The notes under the pieces: model-generated | Told to the model about the DNA's origin: nothing | The model's database searches: none | Seen by the model: only the letters and a program-made list of their open reading frames with translations | Program-made: the position numbers and the translations under genes | Shown: piece after piece, positions 61,354 through 64,000 of the stretch | Layout of the letters: each line of letters starts with the position of its first letter | How positions within the stretch are numbered: position 1 is the stretch's first letter | NCBI RefSeq assembly: GCF_004354985.1 | Contig: NZ_SMSK01000013.1 | Span: 62,001-126,000, forward strand | DNA: 64,000 bases | From: Segetibacter sp. 3557_3 | GTDB lineage: Bacteria > Bacteroidota > Bacteroidia > Chitinophagales > Chitinophagaceae | Direction of reading: 5' to 3'

Positions 61354-62346
61354 ATGAGCAAACAATATAAAGTAGGGATCATCGGTGCAGGAAATATTGT
61401 GGAGTCAAGCCATCTGCCGGTATTACAGAACTTACCCAATGCCGAGGTAGCCTGGATATACGATATCAATCAGAATCGTACGGGGCTGCTTTCGTCGATG
61501 TATGCTGTGCAAACACTCGGAGGCGCTCCTGAAGAGGGAATCAAAAACGTCGACATTTGCCTGATTACCATTCCGTATGGTGTTCGCCAGAATTATTACC
61601 AGGCTTGTTCAGCCGCAGGTAAGGCGGTGTACGTTGAAAAGCCTTTTGCCTTATCTGAACAAGAGCACTTGCAAACCAGTTCGATGTTCAGGCCGTACCA
61701 GTTGGCAATTGGTTTTCAGCGACGCAGTTACAAGATCGTTTACCAACTACGTCAGCTTGTGCAAAGCGGGGTATTTGGTAAATTAAAAAGCATAGCCTTT
61801 ACCCAGGGCTATTTTTCTTTAAAAGGCGGTCGGGGATACCTGAGCGATGCGAAACTTGCCGGAGGGGGTGTAATCATTGAAAGCGCCATACACTCTTTCG
61901 ACCAGATGTTGCAGATAACCAACGCCACTGATGTTGAAGTTTTGAACGTAGACTACCTTCAAAAGAATGGTATCGACTACGATTCGGTAACTAACTCCGT
62001 GCTTACAACACCAACCGGTTCTGTGGATGTGGTTTCAAGCGTTTCTACCCTTCGTAACCTGAAAAATGGGGTAGTTTTTACTTTTGAGAACGCCTGGGTT
62101 GAGTGCCGCTTTTCGGCCGACTCCGATTTAAGGGTATACGCCAACTCGGGCAAGCAGCTCTCGTTCGACATTGAGGCCCTCCTGGCAAACGAAAACAATA
62201 TTGCTACCACTGTAGGTGCTTCTTTCTACTTTTTCTGGAAAAAATTCCTGGAAGCGCTGGACGAAGAAAAAGCCAATTTCACCTCGGCACAGGAAAGCTT
62301 ACTTACTACCAAATGGATGGAGAAAATTTATGGAAAGATCAAATAA
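61354..62346 (+). CDS. Gfo/Idh/MocA-family sugar oxidoreductase
   Basis: The 330-residue protein has GAGNIVESSHLPVL for NAD(P) binding and the EKPFALS motif of this family near residue 94, whose Lys takes part in catalysis. The C-terminal half forms the beta-sheet substrate domain. WbpB, an enzyme of this family, oxidises the C3 hydroxyl of UDP-GlcNAcA before amination; this gene may act similarly, but the substrate is not visible. Its 3' end overlaps the next gene by 17 bp. Confidence 0.9.
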   Translation: MSKQYKVGIIGAGNIVESSHLPVLQNLPNAEVAWIYDINQNRTGLLSSMYAVQTLGGAPEEGIKNVDICLITIPYGVRQNYYQACSAAGKAVYVEKPFALSEQEHLQTSSMFRPYQLAIGFQRRSYKIVYQLRQLVQSGVFGKLKSIAFTQGYFSLKGGRGYLSDAKLAGGGVIIESAIHSFDQMLQITNATDVEVLNVDYLQKNGIDYDSVTNSVLTTPTGSVDVVSSVSTLRNLKNGVVFTFENAWVECRFSADSDLRVYANSGKQLSFDIEALLANENNIATTVGASFYFFWKKFLEALDEEKANFTSAQESLLTTKWMEKIYGKIK

Positions 62347-63415
62347 AGAAAAGTTGCGCATAGCCATATTTGCTGCGAGCAGCCAGGTTGGAAGTTCGGT
62401 TGCATTTTACCTGAAGCATTTTACCAACCATGAACCCGTTTGTTTTATCCGATCGAAATACAGCGCTGTTTTTTTTGAAATGGCGGGTATCACTACGATT
62501 TCTGCAGACATAAACGACGGTGCCGTACTAAAAGAATACCTGAAAGATGTTGACGGTGTACTCGATTTTAGCTTTCCGTCGGGCCAGATCTTCGAGATTC
62601 CCGGATTGATCGAAAAGAACTTCGAAGGCATAATGGGCAATATGCCGGCAGGCATCCCCTTTTTTCATATGAGCAGTATTATGGCTTATGGAATGCCGTC
62701 CGACGACAAACATCTGCGATCATATTCAATGCCCCGGGCCTCTTATGGCTATATAAAAAGAAATGCTGAGCAAAAAGCCCTGGCCGTAGGTGCAAAACAT
62801 GGGGTACCTGTTTTTAACTACCGCCTCGGCCAGGTACATGGCTTCCTGCAGTCGGTAAGTGAGTCCTTCAGGGAAAAACTTGCCGCTGAACCCACAGCCT
62901 ACCTCGATGGTAACCCCTCAGACCTCACCAATACCATTTTTATTCCTACACTTGCCGAGGCAATTATCAAATCTGTTACCGGAGAAATGAAACCGGGACT
63001 TTATACCCTCGTCGCCTCCCCACAATGGACCTTAAAAGAACTTTACGACTACTACCTCGATTGGTATCAATTGGATACCATGTTGAACTACAAGCCGCAG
63101 ACTGCGGGACACCAGGTGCCTTTTGTTGCAAAGGCTTTCAGCCAACTCAAAAAGTACCGGCCACTTATTGAAACTTACCTGCTGCTTAAAATGCCTGAAA
63201 CTTCAGTTAAAATAAAAGGCAGGTTTAGAAAGAGTGAGATAGCCAACCAGGTTTCCGGTGAAAGCATTAAATATGTTGACTTCAACCTGCTCGGAACGCC
63301 CACGACTGATGTGCCCAAAGGCATAAACAGCAGCGTGGCAAATGTAAAACAGGTTGAACAAGCCATGCAGGACCTGTACCTTTCCATGCTAGAAGCACGT
63401 ATCGTAAAAGCATAG
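62330..63415 (+). CDS. NAD-dependent epimerase/dehydratase (SDR)
   Basis: The 361-residue extended SDR has AASSQVGSSV, a degenerate NAD-binding loop, and YGYIK (near 136) as YxxxK. The start at 62330 (MERSNKEKLR) overlaps the oxidoreductase by 17 bp; an upstream ATG at 62216 is in-frame but would add unrelated residues. It is the last gene of the coupled group before a 359-bp gap. The product is an NDP-sugar of unknown type. Confidence 0.85.
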   Translation: MERSNKEKLRIAIFAASSQVGSSVAFYLKHFTNHEPVCFIRSKYSAVFFEMAGITTISADINDGAVLKEYLKDVDGVLDFSFPSGQIFEIPGLIEKNFEGIMGNMPAGIPFFHMSSIMAYGMPSDDKHLRSYSMPRASYGYIKRNAEQKALAVGAKHGVPVFNYRLGQVHGFLQSVSESFREKLAAEPTAYLDGNPSDLTNTIFIPTLAEAIIKSVTGEMKPGLYTLVASPQWTLKELYDYYLDWYQLDTMLNYKPQTAGHQVPFVAKAFSQLKKYRPLIETYLLLKMPETSVKIKGRFRKSEIANQVSGESIKYVDFNLLGTPTTDVPKGINSSVANVKQVEQAMQDLYLSMLEARIVKA

Positions 63416-63624
63416 TTACACCAGCGCCCGCCAAACTAACCCGGCACCTTTATCGGTATTACAGCAGCTCAGTTTCGACCTGCAGGCATACCAATAAGGA
63501 CCGGGAAATCGGCATTACGCGTTTATAATTTTTGGATACCGGTAAACGTTATAATTCGAAAAACATTTTTTGGTACAGTTCCGTCTTAAAGCGCTGTTAA
63601 CTAATGTTCCTTAAAGATAGCGTG

Positions 63625-63646
63625 GTACAAGAGTGCGACGCAACGG
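63625..63646 (-). repeat. Dispersed modular repeat, shortest form
   Basis: GTACAAG, AGTGCGAC and GCAACGG are directly adjacent, whereas in the copies at 22753 and 43705 inserts of about 25-30 bases separate them. The join points are exact. Confidence 0.6.
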
Positions 63647-63660
63647 CTGCTACATAGTAC

Positions 63661-63707
63661 TACCTTTGCCTGGTTCAAAATAAAAACAGTATTCCGGCAT
63701 AAGTTTG
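63661..63707 (+). promoter_or_regulatory. Candidate -7 elements for the last gene
   Basis: TACCTTTG (63661-63668) and TAAGTTTG (63700-63707) both match TAnnTTTG, 68-110 bp before the glycosyltransferase. No clean -33 box accompanies either. Confidence 0.35.
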
Positions 63708-63774
63708 TACCGTGTATGGTATTCGTGCATTCTCCCCTACGCGGGTAGGTCGCACTTGCCGCAACTTAATAGCA

Positions 63775-64000
63775 ATGACACCTGATTTAGCAGTTATAAT
63801 ACCCACCTTTAAAAGAACCGATAGCCTTGAAAGGCTGTTGGACCATTTGGAAGCACAGCAAGGCGTTTCGTTAGAAGTTATTGTTGTTGACCAAAATGAG
63901 CCCGGTTATTTTGCGGGATCACTGTTGCAAAAACTTCAGCAGCTTATTTGGGTAAAACAACCGGTGCCAAATGCCTCGGTTGCAAGAAACAATGGCTTCG
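63775..64000 (+). CDS. Glycosyltransferase family 2, partial
   Basis: The reading frame starts at the ATG at 63775 and runs off the right edge, showing 75 residues. It begins MTPDLAVIIPTFKRTDSL, has EVIVVDQNE in place of the usual DD-S motif, and continues SVARNNGF, all typical of GT2 enzymes. It continues the polysaccharide locus beyond the window. Confidence 0.85.
   Translation, partial: MTPDLAVIIPTFKRTDSLERLLDHLEAQQGVSLEVIVVDQNEPGYFAGSLLQKLQQLIWVKQPVPNASVARNNGF

Larger units (their letters stand above)
63416..63774. other. Intergenic gap before the last glycosyltransferase
   Basis: This gap holds a short-form copy of the dispersed repeat (63625-63646), a second partial block GTCGCACT near 63750 in the opposite orientation, and two candidate -7 elements. 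Nothing else is recognised. Confidence 0.5.

Noticed and set aside
1-64000. CRISPR arrays, insertion sequences, prophage or integrase genes
   Set aside because: No regularly spaced direct repeats, transposase, integrase or phage structural proteins were seen in any frame.

Overview
The window looks like a chromosomal piece of a Bacteroidota genome, probably Chitinophagaceae or a close relative. The signs are Bacteroidota-type -7 promoter elements (TAnnTTTG), a TonB-dependent receptor with an N-terminal carboxypeptidase-regulatory domain, a lipoprotein-rich envelope, an ECF sigma factor followed by a membrane anti-sigma-like protein, and a DUF47/PiT phosphate module. No transposase, phage gene, rRNA, tRNA or CRISPR array was seen. 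The genus is inferred from style only.

Region 1 (1-9.7 kb): an ECF sigma factor and a truncated partner, a lipoprotein polysaccharide deacetylase, galE, and a PiT phosphate transporter with its DUF47 partner. Divergent from these are a TonB-dependent receptor and a beta-helix-like lipoprotein. The shared intergenic region carries four 11-bp direct repeats that look like a Pho box. Region 2 (9.7-20.1 kb): a structured non-coding stretch; a metallophosphoesterase / glycosyltransferase / GH1 trio; a PhoB/PhoR-type two-component system; a divergent exported 730-residue protein whose C-terminal part resembles a clan CD cysteine peptidase; and an ABC exporter.

Region 3 (20.1-29.7 kb): nucleic-acid and cell-wall housekeeping genes. 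These are a PA0069-type radical SAM protein, two tandem LigT-like phosphoesterases, a CBS-domain protein, a candidate small RNA, an RtcB RNA ligase, an AmgK-like kinase fused to a RapZ C-terminal domain, a MurU-like nucleotidyltransferase, and a membrane HGSNAT-like acetyltransferase. The last three suggest amino-sugar or peptidoglycan recycling.

Region 4 (29.8-64 kb): a large surface-polysaccharide locus, all on the plus strand. It starts with Wza-type and Wzc-type proteins and an ABC exporter (Wzm/Wzt with a C-terminal Wzt domain). Glycosyltransferases, sugar epimerases, a DegT aminotransferase, acyl- and methyltransferases and an oxidoreductase follow. It is unusually rich in glutamine-dependent amidation: an AsnB-glycosyltransferase fusion, a second AsnB, and a HisH-HisF-WbpG set whose HisF has lost a catalytic Asp. 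No Wzx or Wzy was recognised, so export probably uses Wzm/Wzt. The last gene runs off the window.

A short modular repeat (CGTTGC / GTCGCAC / TTGTAC blocks) occurs at about seven intergenic sites and is the most distinctive non-coding signal.
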